Below, in pieces: positions 11,605 through 23,203 of a DNA stretch of 64,000 bases. Position 1 is the first letter of the stretch, and every line of letters starts with the position of its first letter. A program made the translations under genes and the position numbers. Location: contig JAJKFL010000002.1 in the NCBI GenBank assembly GCA_021186555.1, positions 25,770,001-25,834,000 on the forward strand, written 5' to 3'. Source of the stretch: Reticulitermes speratus (taxonomy: Eukaryota > Arthropoda > Insecta > Blattodea > Rhinotermitidae). The notes under the pieces are model-generated. The model was not told the DNA's origin. It saw only the letters and a program-made list of their open reading frames with translations, and ran no database searches.

Positions 11605-13149
11605 GCACGTATTTGTCTCTCAGAACAAGGCAATGAACAACCACCAGAAGTTTGGCAGACGTTTGTTTCATGGGATAAGCAGATTTAATTTCCACATCAA
11701 TGAAAATATAAGGGACTGTAGTTGTAGGTAAATTTTCAATAATTTCGTTGTGCTGTTACCTGATTCAGTGTTTCCCTTTTCAGAATGTGATGGGTGGGTT
11801 CATTTTCTACTATGCATGTAGAAAGACAACCGGAAGGAAAGTTGAAAGTAGCTCAATATTTCAGGTCTCAAGTAACTGGAACATTTATGCTAAGAAGCTT
11901 ATGGTTGTCTTCAGATTTTGCCCCATACATGTAATGGTACTTGCACTGTCTTTACCTAAGGGGAATTATAAGAAAATTTACACTTTCTGAAACATATTTT
12001 CTCGTATAATAGAATTCGTATAAAACATACTCACAGCATCGATTTAAAAATTACTTTTTCAACAGGTTCGCCCCAAAATGCCAAAAATTTGAAAAATGAA
12101 TTTCACAATTAAATATTTATAAATGTAACGCATTCAGTATTAAGTTTAGAAAACATTGCTTTATGAAGAACAGAGATAGTAATATCAGAATGTTACACAC
12201 ACTTGCTTTTACAGTTTAATATCTCCTAGTTCATGTTAATGTTTTGCAGGTATGATTATTCATTACGTTACTGGATTGTTTATATTGATGCGAATTTGTT
12301 AGGTTAACTGTCATCGTCCACTTGAGGCAGTAAGCTACAGCCTGGGATTAAAAGGTAGGAAATTGTAATCAATATTATTACATGCGAAGTATCTGATTTC
12401 ATTTCTTGTAAGAACTGAATTCAGTGATTGAAATTACCTCTAGATTTTCTTACTTTCTTCAGAATAAAGCCGAGAATGTACTTACAATAAACAATTGCTG
12501 CTCCCCCAAGATAACTAGCTCCAGTTCGCGGACTTCCACTTGATAAGCTAATAGTCATTTAGTTGCTCAAGAATTTACCCGTATTTTGTGGAATCCGCAG
12601 TTTCATGACTGTATTTACAGGCTCGCGACACTACACCGTATCCTGAACTATATCAATCTATTACACATTGTCCCATTCCGTTTATTGAAGACAAATTATC
12701 CTCATATCTACGCTTACGTCTTCAAAGCAGTAGCTTACATTCAGGTTTTCGACCAAAATTTTGTATGATATTCTGATTTCTCCCATGCACGCTATTTCTC
12801 CGCTCACCTCACCCTCTTTGATTTACTAATCATAATGACGTGTGGCGAGAAATAAAAAGTATGCAACTCGTCATTATGCAGTTCTCTCCTCTCCTACATC
12901 CTTTCGCTTCTTCCCCTACCCTAAGATTACAGTTCATAAAAATTTGCACTCTTATTTTGTTAAATAGGCCTGTTGCATATTCAATTTATGTTGCGCAGTG
13001 TTGTTATGTAATCTTTACTTTACCAACTTCCTTCATTACGTAGCAATAAAAACTACGTCTGATAGGCCTTGTGAAGCATCACAGGGTCGAATACTTCAAA
13101 TATCTGCTGCTATTACGAGGCAGAGCAATATTTATGGGGTCTAAGTAAG
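11605..13149. other. Unannotated AT-rich stretch
   Basis: Nothing identifiable. Open frames at 11748-11990, 12586-12768 and 12840-13043 are short, with no domains and no credible start or splice context. Confidence 0.55.
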
Positions 13150-13245
13150 TAAAAGTAAGTAACTGACTGGCTGACTGACTGAATAACTAACTACCTGACT
13201 GACTGACCCACTGACCCAACTAACTAACTAACTAACTAACTAACT
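13150..13245. repeat. CTGA/CTAA tetranucleotide tract
   Basis: A run of CTGA then CTAA units abuts the 3' end of the minus-strand LINE relic at 13246. Read on the minus strand it would be that element's TTAG-type 3' microsatellite tail. A decayed version is found at the matching place in the copy at 28640. Confidence 0.85.
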
Positions 13246-13576
13246 GGGACAGAGTCCTTCTCGGGAAGCTTGCAGTTTCCAGCTAGTCAAGAAATTACCT
13301 CGCTTTATGAAACGTCACTTTTAATTACCGTGTTCACAAGAACCCACAACTTTTCCCTAGCCTGAGCGAGATTGATACCTGCCACGCCCTCCCAGCCCAT
13401 TTTTTCAAACTCCTTTGTGTATTACCCTCACATATACTCCTAGGTTTTCAAAGTGGTCTCTTTCCTTCAACTTTCCCCATCAAAACCTTGTATGCGTTTC
13501 TTTTCTCCCCATACGTGCCACGTGCCCTGTTCATTTCACCCCTTTAAATTTATCACCCAAATGGTAATAGATGAGG
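13246..13576 (-). pseudogene. Non-LTR retrotransposon 3' tail relic
   Basis: The minus-strand translation in shifting frames gives RNAYKVLMGKVEGKRPL, then GWEGVAGINLAQAREKLWVL and VNTVIK: the end of the polymerase ORF and its short 3' UTR. Direct DNA similarity to 28640-28960 is clear, for example CAGCTAGTCAAGAAATT and GTTTTCACAAGAACCCA-like blocks in the same order. Frameshifts make it non-functional. The 3' end runs into a tetranucleotide tract and its 5' side meets the 59-bp minisatellite. Confidence 0.8.
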
Positions 13577-13871
13577 TGTATTTTCATAACGCTCATCCTC
13601 ATGCTATTTACTGTAGCCTTCCGTGCTTACCGCTGTGTATTTTCATAATGCTCATCCTCATGCTATTTACTGTAGCCTTCCGTGCTTACCGCTGTGTATT
13701 TTCATAATGCTCATCCTCATGCTATTTACTGTAGCCTTCCGTGCTTACCGCTGTGTATTTTCATAATGCTCATCCTCATGCTATTTTACTGTAGCCTTCC
13801 GTGCTTACCGCTGTGTATTTTCATAATGCTCATCCTCATGCTATTTACTGTAGCCTTCCGTGCTTACCGCT
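13577..13871. repeat. 59-bp minisatellite, five units
   Basis: Five near-identical units start at 13577, 13636, 13695, 13754 and 13814. The fourth has one extra T, giving a 60-bp spacing. The open frames over the array pass through different frames because 59 is not a multiple of three, so they are not evidence of coding. The array directly abuts the LINE relic. Confidence 0.95.
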
Positions 13872-15171
13872 CTCATATGCTCAAATGTCTCCTCAGCACC
13901 TTGTTCTGAAACAGTGCAAGGGTTCTTTTATCTTGTTGTCCACTTTTGTATGTGCTTGACCGTCTCCTTATGCTTCCAATACAATCAGTACAACAGAATT
14001 TTAAATGACTGTATTCATTGCAATGTGCTTGCTAAGGGTTTAGACTTCAGTTGTGTTGTTCGAGACCTCAAGAGAATGTTCTATGTCCTGTGTTCACTTG
14101 TGCCTGCGGGAGTGCGTGGGCGCGCGTTTGTGTGTGTATGCGGAGAAGCGGTTTAGCTTTCAGGGATGTATGAGCCTCTTTCTGTTCGCATTAATACAGA
14201 AAATTATGACGATATAGAACCAAGTGTTACATTAGTATCACACAACAGCCCTTGAAGTAATGTGGTTTTAATGTCTTCTCCTTTTTCTTCTGTCTTTACG
14301 GATTAGGCCGTCTGGCCCTTCGCACATGAACATTTACTTTGGAAAATGAGAATCTTATGGAAAATTTGTAAGTTTATTGGATGAGGGAGCGGATTGTCGT
14401 AAGAATAATACACACTGACAAACAGGGCGGACGTACATGTATGCCTAAACCATCACTGCACTTTACCTTGAGCCAGTTTAATTCGTTCTACAAATTTATA
14501 TTTTATTTTCCGAGATAAGTATCGGTGTTAATATTTCATCCATGCCCTTCCAATCTCCTGACAGTTCTTCTTCTTCTTCTTCGTAGGCTGAATTTATTTA
14601 CATTTCTGGAAAAAAAAAATTGAAACACAAAATTGTTAAATTCAGTTTTGTGTCGACATTCCTAGAATTGCTTTCCTGGGCTTGCTGGCCTGAAAAATTT
14701 TACATACAGAGAGAAAAATCACTGATAGAACATAATTGAAAGCCTTATTTTTTTTAAAATAAAACATAAAGCACATCTACTATTAGACATATCATATTAA
14801 ATGAATAATGGGAAACACGCACATGATTCATCAGCGCACTGGTGATTTTCAAAAGCAGTTTCAGGATAGAATGTAACGTCACTTTCCCCGTCGACAATAT
14901 AACGTCCTCCAAAAGAAAAGAGGAAATAGGGGTTCTCGGACAGAGTTCCATTAATCATAATAAAAAAGACATTAGACTGGATTACTTTAATTCATATTTG
15001 CTGGAGGTTAGGAGTAAAATATTTTAACTACAGTGTGGCCAAGGCCGAATTATTTTCAAAGGACATTATTCTAACGGTTTAAGAATTTGATTTTACGTGT
15101 ACAAAATTAGGCCTTGAATTTTCAAAGCGTTTGGAACCAATCAATGAAAACTTCTTGAATTAAAACAATAG
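13872..15171. other. Unannotated stretch
   Basis: Nothing recognisable except a short CTT run at about 14568-14583 and an A9 tract near 14610. Confidence 0.55.
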
Positions 15172-15570
15172 TAAAGTGACCCTAATTATTGCCAGATCGC
15201 AACCAAACTTACATCGTTTTAAGCGCATATATGGACAGTGCTAGTTGTGATGTTTCAAGAAAATATCTCCAATGTTTGCCGAGACAGAGCCGAAAAGGTA
15301 CTTCGTTCTCGAAGTAAGGTGCCCTAATTATTGATCGATGGCAACCAAACTTACTTCGCTTCTAGCACATGCGTGGAAATTTCGAGGTATGATGTTTCAG
15401 CAAACTCCCTCTAATGGAAGCCGAGATACGCCCGAAAATGTGCTTTGTTCTCCAAGTAAAGTGCCCTTAATTATTGATCGATCGCAGCCAAACTCACAAA
15501 GTTTGTAGCGCATGCGTGGAGAGGTGGAGACATGCAGTTTCAGGAAAATACTTCCAATATTTCATTTAAT
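15172..15570. repeat. ~142-bp tandem repeat, three diverged units
   Basis: Units begin at about 15172, 15315 and 15457, each opening with a TAAAGTGCCCTAATTATT-like block followed by CGCAACCAAACTTAC and later GCATGCGTGGA. The third unit is partial. Divergence between units is substantial, so this is an old triplication. Confidence 0.85.
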
Positions 15571-15739
15571 AAAGAACGTTACGTTTTTTGTGTTTGCTAT
15601 CTTTGTATTATGTCCTTCTTAATATGCAGTAAAATTTAATGAAAGCAAAGGCACAGCTTATTGCTACAAAATGTTTGGCTTTGTTCAAGATGCTTCGACT
15701 GCTTTCCAGGAATGACCGATTCTGTTTTCAAGTATCAGA

Positions 15740-16135
15740 GCAGAAAAATAACAGAAGCCTGGATAATGAACTCGGAAGAAATGAGTGCTCTTGGAGTATC
15801 TGAAAGGAAGATTGTAAGACAATTTTGTAGTCCCATATAGAAGAGGGAAGCTGGAGAATAAAGAGATACGGGATATATTACAAGGGGCGAACAACGTAAA
15901 ATTTATGCAGTCTCTTAGATTAAGATGGTATGGATATATTGAAAGGATAAATAACGAAAGAATGCAAGAAAATAATGACTACCAGAATAGAAGTAGTAAG
16001 GAAAAGAGGTAGACCACGGAAAAATAGACGAGGTTGAAGAGGACCTGAAGATAATGGGAATAAAAAATTGGCAGTAAACAGAGACCGGGAGGAATGAAGA
16101 AGTTTATTGGAAGCCAAGTTCCACAACAGACTGTA
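15740..16135 (+). pseudogene. Second-family LINE polymerase tail relic
   Basis: The plus-strand translation contains RLRWYGYIERINNERMQ at about 15917 and EVEEDLKIMGIKNW at about 16030, plus RKIVRQF upstream. The order and residues match the C-terminal tails of non-LTR polymerase ORFs in insect genomes; the L-R-W-x-G-H-V-x-R-type motif is conserved. Several frameshifts and stops interrupt it. It differs from the family at 4185 and 13246. The reverse transcriptase core is absent. Confidence 0.75.
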
Positions 16136-17459
16136 GTACTTGAGGACAAGAAGAGGAGAGTGAAACCTACGTGTTATATTTTCCTCTATACAGTGAAGTG
16201 TGCTGTGATTTACGATTCCAATTTTCTTGCAGTCTCCTGAAACAAACCTAAATGTTGCTTCATTTCCCTTCACTTCAATACGAACTTCTTATGTCGTATT
16301 TGAAATTACCTTTTGAAGATAGGATTGCATAAGTTACACTGTTTCTTTTAACGCTGTACTTCTTGTGGACGTGGTTACCATCACGTAACGCAATTTGCAT
16401 TGCCAGTACCATATTTCAGCTTTAACCACTTCACAGAAGTAAATATGGAAAAGTTAAGTGCATTTTTTATTTCTCAGCTAGTAGGCCTAGAATAAAACTT
16501 ATCAGTACAGTTATGTCACTACATAAAAAAAGAGTATTGTGCACATTAGAATAAGAAAAAACGCGAAACACAAACTTTTGTATTCTTATTACTGTTTTAT
16601 TAACTTCATATTAGCATTTTCCTTTAGAATTATCAGTCAGTTTGTTACAGTAGTCTACGCTCTGCATTGTAGCTTAAGGGTGCTTAAAATTAAGGATGTT
16701 TCTATTATGCAACACTTAATGAGTCTAGAATAATTTAAAAAACCCCGAATCAAGACTGGAGAGAAAAAATATGTGTAGTGTTGAAGCAAATGTTGACCCG
16801 AGTGATTTGTCATCCTGCTTCAGAGACTTGTGCTAACTTAAATTTATGTGAAATATTCACGTTTATCTAGTCGTTCGTATCTCCGCCACAGTGCATATTG
16901 CATGAAGAAGGCGTCGAATAAAATTCTGTAGATACCAAAAGCTCTTTTCACCGAGATAATTTTGCCAGAAAATTTGTTTTTGTGCCTGCAAAGCTAACAT
17001 TGCAGGAGACTGTGCAGTTTCCGATATGAGCAACACACAGAAATGTAGCAATGTACTGGTATCACAGTGCAGCACAGGTTCCTTTTGATCGATCTAGGTA
17101 AAATATGAAGCCATCTAAATATTATTTCGAAATTCGGTTCTTGTATAAAGAAAGTACAGTGTACAGCCATTGAAAAGACCAACTGGTTAATGCTATTTTA
17201 TTTTGTGGTGATGATTCGAAATAATCGCTGTTTATTCTGACAGTCATGAGTCGGCGTATGAATACTCGATGTGTACGAAATGCACGGGTCTGAATATTAG
17301 AGCTAGTGGTACAGTATTACTGCGCTTTAAAAAGGTAGAATAAGAGACACGGTATGTGTTTGGGAGCAAAGGGCTAAGAATAGTTTTTGGAAGCGACATG
17401 GACAAAGAAGTTAATGGGAAAGCCTTTAAAATGGAATACTTCATTCCACATGGGCCTGA
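16136..17459. other. Unannotated AT-rich stretch
   Basis: No gene or element identified. The longest minus-strand frame, 15920-16273, is an antisense shadow of the LINE relic. Confidence 0.55.
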
Positions 17460-17620
17460 TTACTTCATATTGCTAGGGTGATTTTGTAAAAAAGGCTGAG
17501 ATGAGCTGGTTATGTGACGCATAAAGCAGGCAGAAATGAGGATGTATGTTGGATCATTTATTGGATGGAAGCCACACATTAGGGGTAAACATAGATGGCA
17601 TAATTATGTTATAATAGGTG
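17460..17620 (+). pseudogene. Possible LINE tail fragment
   Basis: In one plus-strand frame, AEMRMYVGSFIGWKPHIRG resembles the GEMRNAY-x-LVGKPEGKRPLGR region seen in the clearer relics, and an MSWLCDA-like upstream part would correspond to the RWAGHV region. The similarity is weak and could be coincidence. Confidence 0.35.
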
Positions 17621-17635
17621 GAAGGTTTTGTTCTT

Positions 17636-17720
17636 CTTGCGTACGACCCTGCGTCAGGGGGTAAGCGCATCCCGACGTTTCAAGGGAAAGTATTGACCCC
17701 ATCTTCAAGGGTCGACAAGT
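17636..17720 (-). repeat. Hairpin-GAAAC motif with longer flank, copy c
   Basis: On the minus strand CCTTGAAGATGGGG is followed by a loop, CCCT, and GAAACGTCGGGATGCGC. The plus-strand side also has a TTCTTGCGTACG block about 35 bases out, recalling TTCTGGG-TATTACGC at 45860 and TTCTGGG-TTGTTACGC at 44070. The three loci therefore seem to share more than the core motif. Confidence 0.55.
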
Positions 17721-18241
17721 ATAGCGAAGAAGAAAGACATCCTCAGCTATACCACTGCGAAAGCCTCAAAACTCGCATTGTATTTTATCATTAAAAACGA
17801 TTTAAATTAGATTAAACTGACTCATGGTAGATTACTGTAGAATGATCTAATGATAACAGGTACTGTCATCGGATTCTATGGAATGAAATTATGTTATCAA
17901 AAGCTGAATGAGAATCTCTGCTCACGAAAAGCTTCGTATGTATTCCCGGCAATGTATGAAATTAGGTATTGTATATATTTTCTAGGCTTTTTGTGCAGTA
18001 AGAAACCTAGGCAAGGTGCGAAAAAATCTTCCGCAGGTTGCCTAGGCATTTTATGTAACGCCTGCTTTGTGTAATTTGCTTCACGCGCTATCTCCTCCTT
18101 GGCATATTCGTAGCAATGTAAACGTGGAGCCTATGACGCCTGTCCGCGCATGTGCAATGTTTTAACTAAAATGTGTTTAATACCCCTCAGTCAGTGTTTT
18201 TCAAAATGTAGAAATAAACAGGTGGTAATAGCGTCATCGCT

Positions 18242-19900
18242 ATGAAAGAACAGCTTTATATAAAATTTTCGTCAAAACGCAGTGTTGTGTTAAAGTACAG
18301 TATTTTGCTTGCTGATGAACATTATCAGCAAGTAGTGGCTGACGTGAAAAATGTTACAAGCTCGTCGACACTGGTGGTTACTCCAAATTTCAATGTAATT
18401 TTTGCACAACAAAAAATTGAGCTCACAAAATGGGTCGAGGAGCGCAACAGTAGTGTACCGTGACAGTGAATTATTAGATGCACTTCAGACGACACGTGCA
18501 TCGTTGAGCTAGGTTGACGTGACAGGATGATGAAGGAGCTTGCAGCTAGAATATTACTCGTCATGACACTGAACTACTGAACTGTGCGAGCCTTGTCAGC
18601 AAAACCAAAAGGACTGCGAAATAAGAGTCGTCGGTAAGCAACTAATTGGCTCTGAATGTTGTCACGTCGATATAGTTAATTAAAATCCATCCATGTAGTG
18701 AATACAGGTTTGCTGTATTTTTCTACGACCACCTTACGAAATTAGTTGTTTTTAAAGCTATCAAACGCAAAGGAGCAGAGGAGGCGGCTAACGACTGTTA
18801 CGAGTATGCTTACTCTTGTAGGAGCTCCATCTATTATGCAGTTCGACAAGGGAACAGATTTCGTTAAGCAATGTTTCGAGTCTCAACGATTACTTGCCTG
18901 AACTCAAAATTGTGCACAGGAGCTCCTTAACAGTCACAACCAAGGGCATGTCGGAAGGGTGAATGAAGATATTGAAAATACAATTTCGGCATGGATGCAG
19001 GATGAGAAAAAAAAAGGCATTTGACTAAAGGCCTAACATTTTCTGGTTAACGAAAACTACAGCCTACAGTGATGATATAAAGGGATCATGTAATAGAGAT
19101 CTACTAGGTAGAAAAATGAAAATCAGGTTAAACGTATACAATATCCAACAAAAAGGGGGAGAGGGAGGAATCTTGACTAGGAGGAAGATTTGGAAGAGAT
19201 TGTTGAATTGATTGAGGAAAATATTAGCGACGAGAGAGTGGCTGGAATTGCTGCCATAATTCAACATCAGCCCAGCAAAACAAAAACACAAAAATTACTT
19301 CGCTGTCTGCATCATCAGAGTGAAGTACGTTATGTGGTTTCGTGTGCTGTACGCGGCCCACACCTAGTGGTGGGGCTATCAGTGTCAAGACTTTGGGCCT
19401 CATACTGTGTTATCTGTGGCTATAATTTTGAGGTGGTTGAGAAGAAGAAGGATTCAGCTCACATGCTTGAAGCCATCTATGTGTTAATAAGCCAAACGCT
19501 TTTGGTGGTCGAATTGACCCCGTGGATAATCTGGAACAGCAATGAAAGAGACTGTACATCAGAATACTCCAGCCCGTGCAGCACAGTGTTTCATTTCGGA
19601 TTCCTGTTTCTGAGGTTGTTACAGACAGGCGAAATGCTCTAAATGTTTTTTTTTTTACCGTAGTAGATGTGACAAGTGAGGAGTTTTAAAAGATGTGTAA
19701 GAGAAAGGAATGTTAAAATAACTCACAGTGCACTGAGCACCAGAAAGGATTCTTAGCTTTAGAAGAAGTCCCATCAGAAAAGCAGCTACTTAACTGTCTT
19801 CAGGGACTTGTTAAATGCATGTGCAGAAGTAAGTGCCAAACCTTGAAATATTCTTGTATATAACAAGAAAATACTTTCCTGTTGTATGTGGCAGGCTATT
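18242..19900 (+). pseudogene. Decayed Ty3/gypsy-type integrase region
   Basis: Translations in shifting plus frames recall an integrase-like ORF. The piece at 18242-18463 (start MKEQLYIKFSS, then ADEHYQQVVADVKN) is followed, after a gap, by DHLTKLVVFKAIKRKGAEEA at about 18725. Further on, 18890-19085 and 19190-19330 resemble the end of the core and the C-terminal domain, and PVSEVVTDRRNALNVFFF lies near 19600. This matches the integrase type found in gypsy elements and in host genes derived from them. An intact enzyme inserts element cDNA. Here many stops and frameshifts, an internal gap and no LTRs mark a dead copy. An AATAAA near 19974 could be a coincidental poly(A) signal. Confidence 0.6.
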
Positions 19901-20729
19901 TCTGCTTGCTGCATCAAGTGAACCTGTCGCCAAGTTACTTTATTATGTACTTTTGTAAACGTTTAAGTTCCCTAATAAAGTTGATTAAAATATTTATTAC
20001 GTAATCTGTTCACGATAAACAAAATTATTTAAACGTTTTTATTATATGTTGTCACTAAACACTAAAAAGCTACAAGTTTTCTTGCTAACAGTTTGATTAC
20101 ATTATTTCAGTACTTCGTATAATTCCTACTAAAAGCATTAAATATACTAAAAAATACGTTTTTATTACGATGGCTGTGTATCTTCAAGTTGTCCCTCTTC
20201 TTCGGGTTTGCATTCCTTTTATGAAACGCGAAATAAATATTTAGCTTCAATGTGAATTTCTGAGCAAGTTAAGAATCTCTGCTCAAATTTTCTACATTCT
20301 TCGGTCTCCTCTGTTTCTTTTGAAAACCTATACGTAATTCAAAACTCCAAGTACAGGAAGAAAAGTCTCGTGCTATACTTTTATTTCTGTTCTAAGTATT
20401 TTCTAGCATTTTAAATCGCAGTCACAAAGGCTTGCAATAAGAAGAATATCAACATCACATTACAATTGTAATTAGCCTTACAGCACTGGGAACTCCGACC
20501 ACAAAGAAACTTCTGTGTAGTCATTTTCCAACATACCACTGCAGAAGCGAGACGACAGATGTACGTGCTTCATATTTCTACCTGCATCACAATATTCTTT
20601 TATCTTCTTTTCTCTTTTATATTACTTCTTTTACATGACGCTGTCACACCACACTGTACAATCTCACTACTTTTGATTGTCTTATAAATATTTTCCCGAA
20701 GATTTTAATGGTCTCTCAGTTAGGTACTA
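19901..20729. other. Unannotated AT-rich stretch
   Basis: Nothing recognised; very low GC and no sizeable open frames. Confidence 0.55.
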
Positions 20730-20835
20730 ATTTGTAGCATGGCGATTGAATAGGCAGTGCACCTTCTTCCTATTCGGAAGATCCCATATTCAATTCCCGG
20801 CCAGGTTGCTGCAGATCCTTCAGAGGTTCTTCATT
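20730..20835 (+). mobile_element. Possible tRNA-derived SINE head
   Basis: GCATGGCGATTGAATAGGCA followed by a box B-like ATTCAATTCCCGG, about 55 bases apart, resembles a worn tRNA-like promoter. It does not belong to families A to C, and no body repeated elsewhere in the window was found. Confidence 0.35.
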
Positions 20836-21309
20836 ACTTTCTTAATTTATTTCCTTAAAATTATGGAAAACTGTATTAGGTGTAGTCGCTGAGCTAAATG
20901 GGAGCCACGTCATGAAGGCAGATTGCACTTAGGTCTATAAGTCCACATAAATTAATTAAGTGAAAATGAGTCTTCAGCTTCAAACCCGGGACCTTTTATC
21001 CGCAATACCCACTTGGTAGGATGCAGAGTCCCACAGAAAGTGTGTACGCTGTGAATAAAAATGAATTTTCTTGTCTCTGCTGTTAACTGAACAAAGAGTC
21101 TTCAGTTCTCCAACTAGTAGCCCAGTCCGCATATGCTACGAAAGAATTTACGCCAGTTTCTGTTGAAATAACAGGCAAATATAAAATTGGACACATCTGC
21201 CTTCTCGTAATTTTAATGATTCTTCATACCTTATAATTAATAACTAATAATTGCCATCCTTTTCGACAACATAAAGCTATGAGTTAAAAATTCTATTAAA
21301 GTATGCAAC

Positions 21310-21451
21310 TCATGGTACGCTGTACCTATCACTGTTTATCTGTGGTTAACGTCCGGACCTCGGAATTGGTGTTTGGAATAATTCAGTCATTACCCTGTAT
21401 GCTGTTATATGTAACTGACAAGATAATAAAGTTTTGGATTTAAAAAAAAAG
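21310..21451 (+). pseudogene. Short poly(A)-tailed retrocopy of an unknown transcript
   Basis: The insert ends with AATAAAG, then 12 bases further on an A9 tract. It is bracketed by a 10-bp direct repeat, AGTATGCAAC, at 21300-21309 and 21452-21461. This is the hallmark of LINE-driven retroposition of a polyadenylated RNA, truncated at its 5' end. The 142-bp body contains no tRNA-like promoter and no open frame of note, so it is probably a piece of a host or transposon 3' UTR. The source is unknown. Confidence 0.7.
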
Positions 21452-21904
21452 AGTATGCAACATTTATTCATTGCACTGTACGTGGCGTTGGCCAACATTT
21501 TGTTCGGGAGGTTGAATTTAAAATTGCAATAATTTTGCCTGACAGGAAGGAAGTCACATTATAACATGAAAGCAAGATAATTTGGAATAATTTTGCCACT
21601 TTGCTGTGAAATTCCGGTAACTTTGTTGGTGAATAACATTACGGAATTCAAAGTACTGTTAGGAGCATCACTTCGTGCGTGAAGCGTAACACAATGGTCA
21701 ACAAGTCTACCGTCTATAAACGTTAGTTACATTAATTGTCGTAAAGTAAAGTAATGTTACTAGAGTTGCTGCCTCTATATACATTTAAACCAGACGTTTG
21801 TGGGAACATAGCATTTTTTTTAAAGTGGAGATCATATAATGTATTAGTTCTCATAATTTCTCACACTGAAAACTCAGGTACTATAAGTTACAGTTGCCTT
21901 ATCG

Positions 21905-21931
21905 CCACACACACACACACACACACACACA
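21905..21931. repeat. CA dinucleotide microsatellite
   Basis: Uninterrupted (CA)13. Confidence 0.97.
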
Positions 21932-22205
21932 ACTGCCTAGTGTAAGATAAGTCTACTGCATGATAAAGCTATTATATTCTTTTGAGGAAAAATGTCAGTA
22001 TTAAGTATAAAAATTCCTTGCTGTTTTAACTAATAACAAACTAACTAAATAATTACGTGCTCGTATGCAAGTCTCTAGCTTCTTGCTGCTTCAATCAAGG
22101 GCTGATATTCAACTTCAGCCACAGTTAATATTCCAGTAGCACATTTTATTGAATTATATTTTTACGATCCCTTCCCATCTGTAAACCTTTGGGTTTCCTC
22201 ATTCT

Positions 22206-22335
22206 ATAATAACTGGGATGTGTCATAGCTCAGGCAGTCAGTCCCCAGCCTCTCAGTGCGGAGGCCTGGTTTCTATACCCGGCAAGTCAACGATGGATTT
22301 GTGGTGAACAAAGTGGCACTGGAACAGGATTTCTT
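22206..22335 (+). mobile_element. tRNA-derived SINE fragment, minor family
   Basis: TGTCATAGCTCAGGCAGTCA (box A-like) and GGTTTCTATACCCGGC (box B-like) sit at tRNA spacing, followed by about 70 bases of body. The head is unlike those of families A, B and C. No target-site duplication or tail could be set. Confidence 0.55.
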
Positions 22336-23160
22336 CAAGTAATTAGGCTTTTTACTTGTCAGTCTCATTTCATCGATGTTCTTTATTCATAATTCACTCA
22401 TCTGTCGTCTAATCTGTACGATCTTAGCATTTTACAGCGTCTTTAAATACAAAACTTCTCTCTCCCTCTACCAAAACTGTACGTGAGTTTCCTTTCGCAG
22501 TCTGATATACCCAATCTATCAAAGACTCTTTTAAGATTTGAGTCCAAAAAAATGCAAGACTTGAGGTTCCGACATTTGTGCTGATGAGTATTTACGTCTT
22601 CTGAGAAATTACAGCGCCTGTATTTGTGTTTATTTACATGGCTGCGTCAGAATTATTTTCGATTCCAGAAATGTTTATTAGAACATACCTACATTATATT
22701 GAGCTCTGCTCATGGTATGAGGTGTGTTATATTTCATATGCACTAGATTTAGCATGTGGTATTTGCCAATATACTGATGTTTAATTTTATGTTTATATTA
22801 ATATTAGTAGGGAACTTGTGAACTGAATTAAACTGGCTGAAGATGGGGGCAGTAACATCCCCATATGAATATGGTATGAACATTAATATCCTGTATAAGG
22901 CGAGTAGTTTCTTCATAAGCTGTATCTACAAAAATTGTGTATATTATCGATGACTATTCGTAGATCTACACTGCTCAGTAAGGGAAATAAGTAAGTCACA
23001 CTTTATATTCTATTGAAATTCCAGCTGGGAATGAAAACCTTGATTTTTTTTATATTATTCATACCGTGCATTGTCATCAATCAAATACAAAATATTCAAG
23101 TACGTATTCATGTACGTATACTGTTGGTTTCAGTTTATGTAATTCATACTCTTACAAGTG

Positions 23161-23203
23161 TCCTTGACGATGATCCTAGAAAGGGATCGAAACATGTTGG
23201 ACT
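23161..23203 (+). repeat. Hairpin-GAAAC motif, copy e
   Basis: TTGACGAT is followed by a GATCC/GGATC stem with a seven-base loop, then CGAAACATGTTGGAC. It is one of the best-paired copies and shares GAAACATGYTGGAC with 35023-35063. Confidence 0.6.

Noticed and set aside
13453..13909. Plus-strand frames encoding repeated HNAHPHAIY-type peptides
   Set aside because: They come from the 59-bp minisatellite and change frame from unit to unit.
15920..16273. 117-codon minus-strand frame
   Set aside because: Antisense of the LINE tail relic at 15740-16135, with no domain features.
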